Below are positions 1-5,528 of a stretch of DNA of 18,834 bases, piece by piece. The stretch spans positions 1-18,834 of the forward strand of contig DAIMGJ010000025.1 in the NCBI GenBank assembly GCA_036723975.1. The letters are read 5' to 3'. Position 1 is the stretch's first letter; every line of letters starts with the position of its first letter. The notes under the pieces are model-generated. The model was not told the origin of the DNA. It saw only the letters and a program-made list of their open reading frames with translations, and ran no database searches. The DNA comes from JAILEN01 sp036723975. GTDB lineage: Bacteria > Bacillota > Clostridia > Lachnospirales > Lachnospiraceae. The position numbers and the translations under genes were made by a program.

Positions 1-161
1 AAATGATACTGTTTCTTGTCTCTTTTTCCATTATGTGTTATCACCCCGTCAATTCAGATTTGTTATCGTCTATAAAACTGGAATATAATCATTACTTCTT
101 TGGTATGATTGAATTTATAACCACTATTCCTTATTCTATCCAATGTACCCACATAAAACAA

Positions 162-177
162 GGGCGTTTTCACGCCC
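162..177 (-). terminator. Probable terminator after the relaxase gene
   Basis: Read on the minus strand this is GGGCGT-GAAA-ACGCCC followed by TTGTTTT, a short GC-rich hairpin with a U-rich tail. It starts about 20 bases after the relaxase stop codon, so it plausibly ends the mob transcript. The 6-bp stem is short, so termination may be partial. Nothing convincing is seen in bases 1-160: a short plus-strand frame there has no ribosome binding site or recognisable motif. Confidence 0.65.
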
Positions 178-198
178 CTGCCTACTGCTATCAGTTAT

Positions 199-1278
199 TC
201 ATCTCTCAGGTCTTAGATTATTCCTATTAAGATTTTGACCTTGCTGCTCTTTCCTCTTATCAACTATCGCCTGGCTTTCTCTTAACTTTTGTAAAATGCT
301 TGTTTTTGCCTTTTCAGCTATCTCAGGCTTCTTGGTCTTGTCCCACCATTCCTTGAATGTTTTGAAGGCTTTTGAGACTATTTTCCCCAGTGTAGTCTTG
401 GGATTTTCAAGTGTTGCATATCTCATGAATTCCTTCTTCATTTCCGAATTCACTACTGAGTCCACATATTGGTCGACTTTGCTTTCTATATCCTGCTTCA
501 TTTCTTTAGCTGTATCATCCAAAACTTCGATCTGTGTCTCTTTCTCCTGGCACTTATCTTCCAGCTTTTCATATTCTTGCTGCTTTAGCCTTAAGTAGAA
601 TTCTTTTGAGAAGTCGCTATTCCTTCCTTTTTCCTTTGGTTTTAAGGTTTCATCTCCAAAGATCTCCGGGTGGTCTTTCATCTGATGCTCTACAAAATCG
701 TGCATTAGATCTTGTATTTTTTCTAGTCTCTCCTGATCAAACACTTTTGTTTTTGCCACCTGTTTGCTTAGTCCTCGTTTGTATCCTGTTGCTACCGGAA
801 CTCCTACTACGTGCATATGAGGTGAATCCTCATCCAAGTGTGTTACCGCCGATGCGATTTTGAATTCCGGAACTATCTCTTTTACATATTCAAGCTGTTC
901 CCTCAAGAGTGGCTTCATTGCATTCCACTGTTCTCTCGTCTTATCCGCCCAGAATTCCTTATCCCCTACTTGGAGAATTACCTCCGTAGCCACATCATTC
1001 TTTTTACTTTCGGATACATACTCCAGATAGTCATGAATCTGTCTGTCACTTCTTTTACCTTTGTTGTATTCCGCAAGTGCCTCAGAGAATTCCCTTTCAT
1101 AAATCTCCTTTACATCATCGAGAATATTTACTTCACTCCCGACTTCCACTTCGATCATTTCTTCGTTATACTCTTCGCTTTGAAATAATCGAAGATTGTG
1201 TTTGCTTACCGAAACCACATCTCGCGTTTTAGTGAGCGAATGCTTCTTACATGAAATGTGAAATGTTACTGTTATCAT
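199..1278 (-). CDS. MobV-family relaxase (Mob/Pre plasmid recombination protein)
   Basis: This 359-residue protein is a DNA relaxase of the Mob_Pre (MobV) family. Such enzymes nick one strand at oriT and stay attached to it during conjugative mobilization, using a helper element's transfer pore. The family's metal-binding motif is clear at residues 147-156 (H147-x-D149-E150-x-S-P-H154-x-H156), and an N-terminal HNLR at 27-30 matches motif I. From about residue 225 the sequence is rich in Lys, Glu and Gln and probably forms a coiled coil. The ATG is preceded by GAAAGGATT. It is the last gene of the element's minus-strand run, after the RepA-like helicase and a small protein, and has a hairpin-rich oriT-like region directly upstream. 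A half copy of the element's repressor operator overlaps its ribosome binding region. No coupling protein or secretion genes are visible, so it would be mobilizable rather than self-transmissible. Confidence 0.9.
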   Translation of the reverse strand: MITVTFHISCKKHSLTKTRDVVSVSKHNLRLFQSEEYNEEMIEVEVGSEVNILDDVKEIYEREFSEALAEYNKGKRSDRQIHDYLEYVSESKKNDVATEVILQVGDKEFWADKTREQWNAMKPLLREQLEYVKEIVPEFKIASAVTHLDEDSPHMHVVGVPVATGYKRGLSKQVAKTKVFDQERLEKIQDLMHDFVEHQMKDHPEIFGDETLKPKEKGRNSDFSKEFYLRLKQQEYEKLEDKCQEKETQIEVLDDTAKEMKQDIESKVDQYVDSVVNSEMKKEFMRYATLENPKTTLGKIVSKAFKTFKEWWDKTKKPEIAEKAKTSILQKLRESQAIVDKRKEQQGQNLNRNNLRPER

Positions 1279-1290
1279 AAACTAAATCCT

Positions 1291-1300
1291 TTCGTATTTT
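1291..1300. promoter_or_regulatory. Possible repressor half-site in front of mob
   Basis: The ten bases TTCGTATTTT are identical to the right arm of operator 1 at 3205-3214. They lie 12 bases upstream of the mob start codon and overlap its ribosome binding region. The left arm at the expected N7 spacing matches only about 4 of 10 positions, so this is a half-site at best and could be chance in AT-rich DNA. Confidence 0.35.
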
Positions 1301-1327
1301 TTTGCCGCCGGCAGGCCCCTCGGAGAG

Positions 1328-1461
1328 CCCCCGGATAATGATGTGTAATGTCATTATCCATAGGGGGTTACCCATAACGACACGTTATGGGGAAGCTCGC
1401 TCCGCTCGCCTGCCAAGCCATTCATTCCTTGGCTGATTATTACCGGAGCGTGTCACGCTCC
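1328..1461. other. Candidate origin of transfer (oriT) with four hairpins
   Basis: The gap between the small protein gene and mob holds a cluster of inverted repeats. (1) GGATAATGA at 1333-1341 pairs with TCATTATCC at 1351-1359, and is extended by CCCCC at 1328-1332 with GGGGG at 1363-1367 across a 3-base bulge. (2) CCCATAACG at 1371-1379 pairs with CGTTATGGG at 1383-1391 around a 3-base loop. (3) GCCAAG at 1412-1417 pairs with CTTGGC at 1428-1433. (4) GGAGCGT at 1445-1451 pairs with ACGCTCC at 1455-1461. None is followed by a T tract, so they are not ordinary terminators. MobV relaxases usually act on hairpins just upstream of their own gene. The nick position cannot be assigned from sequence alone. 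Confidence 0.6.
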
Positions 1462-1482
1462 CGTTCAATCCATCAAAGGAAA

Positions 1483-1716
1483 TCACCATCTAAAATCCCT
1501 GTGCATTCCCACCATGTCGAGGTAGTCCTGACGAGCTTTTTCCTTCTCCTCTTCTGTGGGTGCTGTCTTGAACTTTGAATAGATTTCGTGCCTTACTAAT
1601 TTTTCCATCTTGTCTTCAAGTTCTTTTTTGATCAGATCAGTATCTTCGTCAAACTCAAAGACCAGTAATCGTATCAGCCTTATAAATAATTCCTGTGATA
1701 TCTGTACGTTTTTCAT
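1483..1716 (-). CDS. Small conserved mobile-element protein ('complexin-2'-type annotation)
   Basis: The product is a 77-residue, highly charged, probably all-helical protein. It contains an acidic stretch (EFDEDTD), a VRHEIYSKFKTAPTEEE segment and a C-terminal HRDFRW. I recognise this from Firmicutes mobile elements, where it is often labelled 'complexin-2'. That name is borrowed and says nothing about function here. I chose the ATG at 1716 because GAAAGGA lies just upstream; a longer frame to 1743 would place the start inside an 11-bp inverted repeat. It sits between the RepA-like ATPase and the oriT-like region with mob, so a helper role in replication or relaxosome assembly is possible but only inferred from position. 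Confidence 0.8.
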   Translation of the reverse strand: MKNVQISQELFIRLIRLLVFEFDEDTDLIKKELEDKMEKLVRHEIYSKFKTAPTEEEKEKARQDYLDMVGMHRDFRW

Positions 1717-1734
1717 TCGTTCCTTTCTTCTAGT

Positions 1735-1814
1735 CCGCAACAATGCAGTGTCTTTGTCTTTTTACAACCTTGCAATCTTAAGAGTGTAACTTAAGGCACA
1801 TTACATTGTTGCGG
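1735..1814 (-). repeat. 11-bp inverted repeat enclosing a smaller hairpin, 5' of the small gene
   Basis: CCGCAACAATG at 1735-1745 is the exact reverse complement of CATTGTTGCGG at 1804-1814, with 58 bases between. Inside is a second perfect repeat, CTTAAG at 1777-1782 and 1790-1795. In the minus-strand transcript the long stem would end 8 bases before the GAAAGGA of the small gene. It could set mRNA stability or translation of that gene, or be a structural site for the replication protein encoded just before it. No T tract follows it. Confidence 0.6.
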
Positions 1815-1823
1815 TCTTGATTA

Positions 1824-2798
1824 TCATTCAATTTCTTTTAGTATCCAGTACCAGGTATTGTTGATTCTCCTGGCTTTTATCCCAAGTTCATTTTTGGCTA
1901 TTTCCAGAGTTCTTTTTGATATATCTTCCTCTTTAGCCAGTTCTACTGCCTCGTTACTTGGGATCATATTATGGTCTTCAGCCAATTCCCTTAGGAGAGC
2001 TATTGCCCTTTCCTGCTTATTAGCTTTCGGTGCAATTCCTCCGAGAACTTCGTCCGCAGTTATTTCATAATCTCCAATCCACTCGAATCCCTTTTCTGAT
2101 AATCTGAAGGCCTTTGAATGTCCAAATGCTGCTAAGTTGTTCTTTATTTGGACTATTGCCCTAAGTTCCGGTTCTCCTTCTATCCTTCCTACCAGCAGGA
2201 CACTTCTTGCTACCGCGTAGAAGTCAATTGATCCCATCCCTCTATAGGCTGCCTTATTTCCGGAAGCTTTGTTCATGTGTCCGATTAGGATGATTGCACA
2301 TTTGTACTTCTCCGCCAGAGCTCCCAGCTTCTTAGTCATATCTCTTGCTTCGTTAGCTCTATTCATATCCATTCCGCCTCCGAGATATGCCTGTAGTGGA
2401 TCCAGAATCAAGAGTTTTGCTCCAGTCCTTATGATTGCCTGTTCAACTCTCTCATCTACCATTGATAGCGATTTATCACTCTCATCTATCACATGGATTT
2501 TGGAGCAGTCAGCCCCGGCACCTTCAAGTCTTGGCTTTACCGTATCAGCCAGTCCGTCTTCTGCTGTCTGATATATGATGTTTATTGGTTCCTCACTCTG
2601 CAGACCTGTATCTAACGAAATTCCTTTTGATAACTTCGCTGCTGCATTTAGTACAAAAGTTGTTTTTCCATCTCCGGGATCTCCCTGAATGATGGTAAGC
2701 TTTCCATATGGTATAAACGGATACCATAGCCAGGAAACTTCTTCAGCTTCTACATCTGACATCTGGATAAGCTTTAATTCTGGTTTGCTTGTTTCCAT
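1824..2798 (-). CDS. RepA-like hexameric helicase/ATPase (AAA_25, RecA fold)
   Basis: This 324-residue protein belongs to the RepA/DnaB-like RecA-fold ATPases found in mobilizable plasmids and integrative elements. Walker A is GDPGDGKTT at residues 39-47. Walker B is LLILDP around 129-134, with D133 as the likely acidic residue. A conserved ILIGHMNK strand follows near residue 170. The C-terminal 70 residues look like a winged helix (EEDISKRTLEIAKNELGI), as expected for DNA binding. The ATG has GGAGG at good spacing. Such proteins are thought to unwind element DNA, which would allow autonomous replication after excision. It follows the small HTH gene on the same strand, but an opposite-strand promoter and terminator lie in the gap, suggesting antisense control of its expression. 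Confidence 0.85.
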   Translation of the reverse strand: METSKPELKLIQMSDVEAEEVSWLWYPFIPYGKLTIIQGDPGDGKTTFVLNAAAKLSKGISLDTGLQSEEPINIIYQTAEDGLADTVKPRLEGAGADCSKIHVIDESDKSLSMVDERVEQAIIRTGAKLLILDPLQAYLGGGMDMNRANEARDMTKKLGALAEKYKCAIILIGHMNKASGNKAAYRGMGSIDFYAVARSVLLVGRIEGEPELRAIVQIKNNLAAFGHSKAFRLSEKGFEWIGDYEITADEVLGGIAPKANKQERAIALLRELAEDHNMIPSNEAVELAKEEDISKRTLEIAKNELGIKARRINNTWYWILKEIE

Positions 2799-2825
2799 TT
2801 AGATTCCTCCAATCTTACTTTTTTG

Positions 2826-2854
2826 TTGAACTTGGCCGGAACCCTTGCTATACT
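2826..2854 (+). promoter_or_regulatory. Plus-strand promoter pointing into the repA leader antisense
   Basis: TTGAAC at 2826-2831 and TATACT at 2849-2854 are separated by exactly 17 bases, giving a good sigma-A-type promoter on the strand opposite to repA. There is no plus-strand protein gene downstream; the predicted transcript meets a strong terminator about 65 bases later. Confidence 0.6.
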
Positions 2855-2860
2855 TTATTT

Positions 2861-2924
2861 AATCGAATTTACAAAAGCTCCGGCTTTTCATTTACTCTCT
2901 TGTTACCAGCAAGAGAGTTTTTTC
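2861..2924 (+). ncRNA. Predicted antisense (countertranscript) RNA against the repA leader
   Basis: A start near 2861, placed from the promoter at 2826-2854, and the terminator at 2894-2929 predict an RNA of about 64 nt with two stem-loops: AAAAGC-TCCG-GCTTTT at 2873-2888 and a 9-bp stem at 2894-2902/2910-2918. It would be fully complementary to the mRNA leader between the small HTH gene and repA, and ends about 60 bases before the repA start. Size, two-hairpin form and position match countertranscript RNAs that limit Rep synthesis in Gram-positive plasmids such as the pT181 and pIP501 types. That role is inference; no transcript data are available. Confidence 0.55.
2873..2888 (-). terminator. 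Short hairpin in the repA leader (possible attenuator)
   Basis: Read on the minus strand, AAAAGC-CGGA-GCTTTT forms a perfect 6-bp stem with a U-rich 3' arm, resembling a weak intrinsic terminator between the small HTH gene and repA. Its GCCGGA (2884-2879) could instead pair with TCCGGC at 2841-2836, so two alternative leader folds are possible. Confidence 0.4.
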
Positions 2925-2929
2925 TTTTT
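2894..2929 (+). terminator. Strong plus-strand intrinsic terminator
   Basis: ACTCTCTTG (2894-2902) and CAAGAGAGT (2910-2918) form a perfect 9-bp stem with a 7-base loop, followed by TTTTTTCTTTTT to 2929. The T tract lies only on the plus strand, so it ends plus-strand transcripts, most simply the predicted antisense RNA. The tract overlaps the stop codon of the opposite-strand small HTH gene. Confidence 0.75.
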
Positions 2930-3164
2930 AGACTGCTTCTGGACTAAAGTATCCAATCTCTTCCCACACCTTTCTGTCTGGACAATAGTAGTTGTATTCA
3001 CTGGAATTTTCTTTCTTCATGGCATAACCAAATTTGAATATTCCCTGTTGGATTCCAATTCTTACAAACTGCGCATCTTTGTGCATTGCCTCAGCGACCT
3101 CGGTTATAGGAACATTTCTACCGGTAAATCTTGGCAGTTCTACATATAACTTTTTGTCTTCCAT
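2928..3164 (-). CDS. Small helix-turn-helix DNA-binding protein, excisionase-like
   Basis: The product has 78 residues. Residues 19-45 (PITEVAEAMHKDAQFVRIGIQQ) look like a MerR/excisionase-style helix-turn-helix, followed by a small beta-rich wing with YYCPDRKVWEE. Proteins of this kind are common beside integrases and repA genes in Lachnospiraceae mobile elements. It may be a recombination directionality factor or a transcriptional activator; the sequence does not decide. Start ATG has GGAGGTG 8 bases upstream. It is the first gene of the minus-strand operon driven from the shared control region, and diverges from the XRE repressor gene. Its stop codon overlaps the T tract of the plus-strand terminator at 2894-2929. 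Confidence 0.75.
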   Translation of the reverse strand: MEDKKLYVELPRFTGRNVPITEVAEAMHKDAQFVRIGIQQGIFKFGYAMKKENSSEYNYYCPDRKVWEEIGYFSPEAV

Positions 3165-3187
3165 ACTTTTTTCACCTCCTCCCGTCT

Positions 3188-3214
3188 AAAATACGAATTA
3201 TCAGTTCGTATTTT
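3188..3214. promoter_or_regulatory. Operator O1: perfect inverted repeat
   Basis: AAAATACGAA and TTCGTATTTT form a perfect 10-bp inverted repeat with a 7-base spacer. It covers the predicted start of the minus-strand transcript (about 3209), so a bound repressor should block the replication and mobilization operon. The natural ligand is the XRE protein encoded at 3329. Confidence 0.75.
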
Positions 3215-3215
3215 G

Positions 3216-3244
3216 ATAATACGTCTTAATAATTCATTTGTCAA
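3216..3244 (-). promoter_or_regulatory. Minus-strand promoter for the small HTH - repA operon
   Basis: On the minus strand a consensus TTGACA (3244-3239) and TATTAT (3221-3216) are separated by 17 bases. Its -35 box overlaps that of the opposing plus-strand promoter, so the two RNA polymerases should exclude each other. Confidence 0.75.
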
Positions 3245-3265
3245 TATAAAATATGAATATATAAT
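3238..3265 (+). promoter_or_regulatory. Plus-strand promoter for the XRE repressor and integrase
   Basis: TTGTCA at 3238-3243 and a perfect TATAAT at 3260-3265 are separated by 16 bases. The -10 box lies inside operator O2, and the predicted start near 3272 lies in O3, as expected for autoregulation by the XRE protein. Confidence 0.75.
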
Positions 3266-3274
3266 TCGTATTAC
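3248..3274. promoter_or_regulatory. Operator O2: imperfect inverted repeat
   Basis: AAAATATGAA (3248-3257), a 7-base spacer and TTCGTATTAC (3265-3274) repeat O1 with three changes and identical spacing. Its centre is 60 bases from that of O1. It covers the -10 box of the plus-strand promoter. Confidence 0.7.
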
Positions 3275-3294
3275 GCTCTTGCAATTCGTATTAC
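3268..3294. promoter_or_regulatory. Operator O3: degenerate copy overlapping O2
   Basis: TTCGTATTAC at 3285-3294 is identical to the right arm of O2. A degraded left arm retaining TACG lies at the same N7 spacing (GTATTACGCT, 3268-3277). Its centre is 20 bases from O2, about two helical turns, so two dimers could bind side by side on one face. Confidence 0.5.
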
Positions 3295-3328
3295 TACATG
3301 TTACAATTCACACAAGGAGGTCAGTACA

Positions 3329-3853
3329 ATGAACAATGGATCTGATATTGGAAATAGAATTAAGCAGGCCCGAAAAGCTCAGCACCTCAGTCAGACTGAG
3401 TTGGCTAACAGGCTAGGCAAAACTATGCGTACCGTACAGAAATATGAAAGCGGTGAAATAGAACCTTCAATAGGTATACTGAATGAGATCGCAAATATTC
3501 TTAATATCTCCCCGGCAGAACTTATTGGATATCAGAAGAAGAACATCACTTTAGATACTCTCTCAGATGTCCTCTATGTTCTAAACGAATTAAATAAAAA
3601 AGCAGGTCTTCACTTCAATATAGACGTAAATCGCCCGCCCCAAACTGAAGAGTGGAGCTGTAGCCTTAAATTCATGGGAAACGATGAAATAGCAGAAAAC
3701 AACGCAGATCTCTGCCTTTTTCTGGAAAGATACGCAGATGAACGAGAAAGCCTTGAACAAGGCCTATCAAATGAAGATAGATTTAATCACTGGTTTGAAA
3801 CAGAACTTGCATACTACGCAAATGTAGCATTGCCCGATAAGAAAGGTGATTAA
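3329..3853 (+). CDS. XRE-family (Cro/CI-type) repressor of the element
   Basis: This 174-residue protein has an N-terminal HTH_3 domain at about residues 8-65, with the family pattern in LSQTELANRLGKTMRTVQKYESGEIEPS. The rest (70-174) is acidic and not recognised; it may mediate dimerization or sensing. No peptidase motif is evident, so SOS-type self-cleavage is not supported. It starts at ATG after AAGGAGG. It diverges from the small HTH gene, and its own promoter and the opposing one are covered by three copies of one operator, so it most likely controls both directions. The integrase follows after 54 bases on the same strand. Confidence 0.85.
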   Translation: MNNGSDIGNRIKQARKAQHLSQTELANRLGKTMRTVQKYESGEIEPSIGILNEIANILNISPAELIGYQKKNITLDTLSDVLYVLNELNKKAGLHFNIDVNRPPQTEEWSCSLKFMGNDEIAENNADLCLFLERYADERESLEQGLSNEDRFNHWFETELAYYANVALPDKKGD

Positions 3854-3870
3854 GGGACTATCCCCTTTTT
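3852..3870 (+). terminator. Weak hairpin with T tract between repressor and integrase
   Basis: AAGGG and CCCTT form a 5-bp stem followed by TTTTT, directly at the repressor stop codon. It is too short for a strong terminator but could lower read-through into the integrase, which also has a TTG start. Confidence 0.35.
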
Positions 3871-3907
3871 CATAAATTACCTGAGCATCAAAGGAGGTCG
3901 ATATTAT

Positions 3908-4960
3908 TTGAAATTACCAAACGGATATGGAAGTGTTATGAAAATGTCCGGTAAACGCAGAAAGCCCTATATGGTAAGAGTAACCACCGGATGGACCATT
4001 GATCCGGAAAAAGGTACCAAAAAGCAGACGTACAATGTCATAGGATATGCTGAAACCAAGCAGGAAGGCTTGCAAATGCTATCAGATTATCATCAGAATC
4101 CATTTGATACAAAAGCAGCCAAAATGACATTCACAGACGTATATAATGCCTGGTCTGAAGCAAAGTATCCTGCCATCTCTAAATCCAACGTACATGGGTA
4201 TACAGCCTCATATAACGTATGTGGCACCCTTTACAACAAAACTTTTAGAGATATAAGGCTGGCAGAGCTTCAGAATGTCATTGATACCTGCGGAAAGAAT
4301 TATCCTACACTCCGTAAGATCAAAGTCCTTTTCAATCAGCTTTACGATTATGCCCTTAAGAACGATATCTGTAACAAGGACTATTCCGAATTTGTAGATA
4401 TCCTCAAGTATAAGGACAAGAATCCAAACAAGGTCGAGAGAGATATCTTTTCAAAAGCTGAGATTGACAGGCTATGGGAACTCAAGGATGATCCGTTCTA
4501 CCAGACAGTACTGATGCTGATTTACAACGGCTGTAGAATATCTGAACTACTGGATTTGGAAAAGAAAAATGTTCATCTTGAAGAACAGTATTTCGATGTG
4601 ATACTAAGTAAGACTGAAAATGGTATCAGAAAGGTTCCTATAGCAGATAAGGTTCTACCATTCTACAAAGCCTGGTATGAATCCTCTGACTGTGAATACC
4701 TTCTTCACACAGATGACAACAAAAAATTCACCTACAGGAACTATAAAGACAGCTACTGGACACCACTAATAGAAAACCTTGGTATGGAGCACAATCCTCA
4801 TGATACTAGGCACACCTGCATATCAATGCTGGCGGAAGCTCATGTGGACCCTACAATGATCAAGAAAATCGTAGGACACTCCGGAGCAATGTCTCTGACA
4901 GAGAAAGTGTACACACACCTTGATATCCAGTCTCTGGTAGAAGCAATCAACAAAATCTAA
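3908..4960 (+). CDS. Tyrosine-family site-specific integrase
   Basis: The product, 350 residues, is a tyrosine recombinase that integrates and excises the element. All catalytic residues are visible: R210 (NGCRISELL), K235 (LSKTENG), H298 and R301 (HDTRHT), H324 (VGHSG) and the nucleophile Y335 (VYTHL). Residues 1-60 form a small N-terminal arm-binding domain (LPNGYGSV, KPYMVRVTTGW) and about 70-165 the SAM-like core-binding domain. The start is TTG, chosen because AAAGGAGG lies 10 bases upstream and the sequence matches from there. The gene is convergent with rpsI. Three phased repeats just past its stop codon are likely arm-type binding sites, so this is the integrase-proximal end of the element. 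Confidence 0.93.
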   Translation: MKLPNGYGSVMKMSGKRRKPYMVRVTTGWTIDPEKGTKKQTYNVIGYAETKQEGLQMLSDYHQNPFDTKAAKMTFTDVYNAWSEAKYPAISKSNVHGYTASYNVCGTLYNKTFRDIRLAELQNVIDTCGKNYPTLRKIKVLFNQLYDYALKNDICNKDYSEFVDILKYKDKNPNKVERDIFSKAEIDRLWELKDDPFYQTVLMLIYNGCRISELLDLEKKNVHLEEQYFDVILSKTENGIRKVPIADKVLPFYKAWYESSDCEYLLHTDDNKKFTYRNYKDSYWTPLIENLGMEHNPHDTRHTCISMLAEAHVDPTMIKKIVGHSGAMSLTEKVYTHLDIQSLVEAINKI

Positions 4961-4974
4961 GACTTGAGAATTTT

Positions 4975-5005
4975 GCTGTCTACCTGCTGTTTACTCGCTG
5001 TTTAC
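4975..5005. repeat. Three 9-bp direct repeats at 11-bp spacing, likely integrase arm sites
   Basis: GCTGTCTAC (4975), GCTGTTTAC (4986) and GCTGTTTAC (4997) repeat at exactly 11-base intervals, one per helical turn. They start 14 bases after the integrase stop, between int and rpsI. Such phased short repeats near the end of an integrative element are typical of arm-type sites bound by the integrase N-terminal domain. The crossover site must lie between about 5006 and the 3' part of rpsI, but its second copy is not in this window, so it cannot be fixed. Confidence 0.6.
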
Positions 5006-5048
5006 GGTACAAAATTTTCTGCGTTTCACCACAACTGAATACAATTAT

Positions 5049-5090
5049 AGATAAAAGAAAAACCCCAGAAACACTGAGTTTCTGAGGTTT
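5049..5090 (-). terminator. rpsI terminator
   Basis: On the minus strand the stem AAACCTCAGAAAC (5090-5078) pairs with GTTTCTGGGGTTT (5072-5060), 13 bp including one G-U pair. It has a 5-base loop and a following TTTTTCTTTT tract. It ends the rplM-rpsI transcript. On the plus strand a looser T-rich stretch follows, so it may also stop integrase transcription. Confidence 0.85.
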
Positions 5091-5116
5091 GTAAATTCTT
5101 TTTGAATCTCCAAAGA

Positions 5117-5512
5117 TTATCTCTTTGAGAACTGTGGTGCACGACGTGCTTTCTTAAGACCGTATTTCTTACGTTCTTTCATACGTGGGTCACGTGTTAA
5201 GAATCCGGCTGCCTTTAAAGTAGGTCTGAACTCTTCATCTACTTCAAGAAGTGCACGAGCGATTCCGTGACGGATAGCGCCTGCCTGTCCTGTGTAACCG
5301 CCGCCCTTAACGTTTACTAAAACGTCATACTTACCTTCTGTTCCGGTAAGTGTAAGTGGCTGACGAACAACAACCTTTAAGGTCTCAAGTCCAAGATACT
5401 CATCGATATCTCTTTTGTTGATGGTGATCTTTCCAGATCCCGGTACTAAATATACTCTAGCAACAGAAGATTTTCTTCTTCCTGTTCCGTAATATTTTTC
5501 ATTCTTAGCCAT
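5117..5512 (-). CDS. rpsI: Ribosomal protein S9
   Basis: At 131 residues, this is full-length S9 of the small subunit. The N-terminal YGTGRRKSSVARV, the central GGGYTGQAGAIRHGIARAL and the basic C-terminal tail ending in FSKR, which reaches the P-site tRNA in the ribosome, are all intact. The start ATG follows AGGAGG. It is the second gene of the rplM-rpsI pair, 16 bases after rplM, and is followed by its own terminator. The adjoining mobile element appears to use the region at or just beyond its 3' end as target; the coding sequence is unbroken. Confidence 0.98.
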   Translation of the reverse strand: MAKNEKYYGTGRRKSSVARVYLVPGSGKITINKRDIDEYLGLETLKVVVRQPLTLTGTEGKYDVLVNVKGGGYTGQAGAIRHGIARALLEVDEEFRPTLKAAGFLTRDPRMKERKKYGLKKARRAPQFSKR

Positions 5513-5528
5513 TATACGAACCTCCTAA

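Noticed and set aside
50..110. Left attachment site of the element (similarity of AACTGGAATATAAT with AACTGAATACAAT near 5032)
   Set aside because: The match is imperfect and short in AT-rich DNA, and no copy of the rpsI end is present, so the left end is more likely outside the window.
3..230. 75-codon plus-strand frame at the left edge
   Set aside because: No ribosome binding site, no recognisable motif, AT-rich, and it runs across the terminator and into the antisense of the relaxase gene.
1445..1461. Terminator after the small protein gene
   Set aside because: The GGAGCGT/ACGCTCC hairpin lacks a T tract on either strand; it fits better as part of the oriT-like region.
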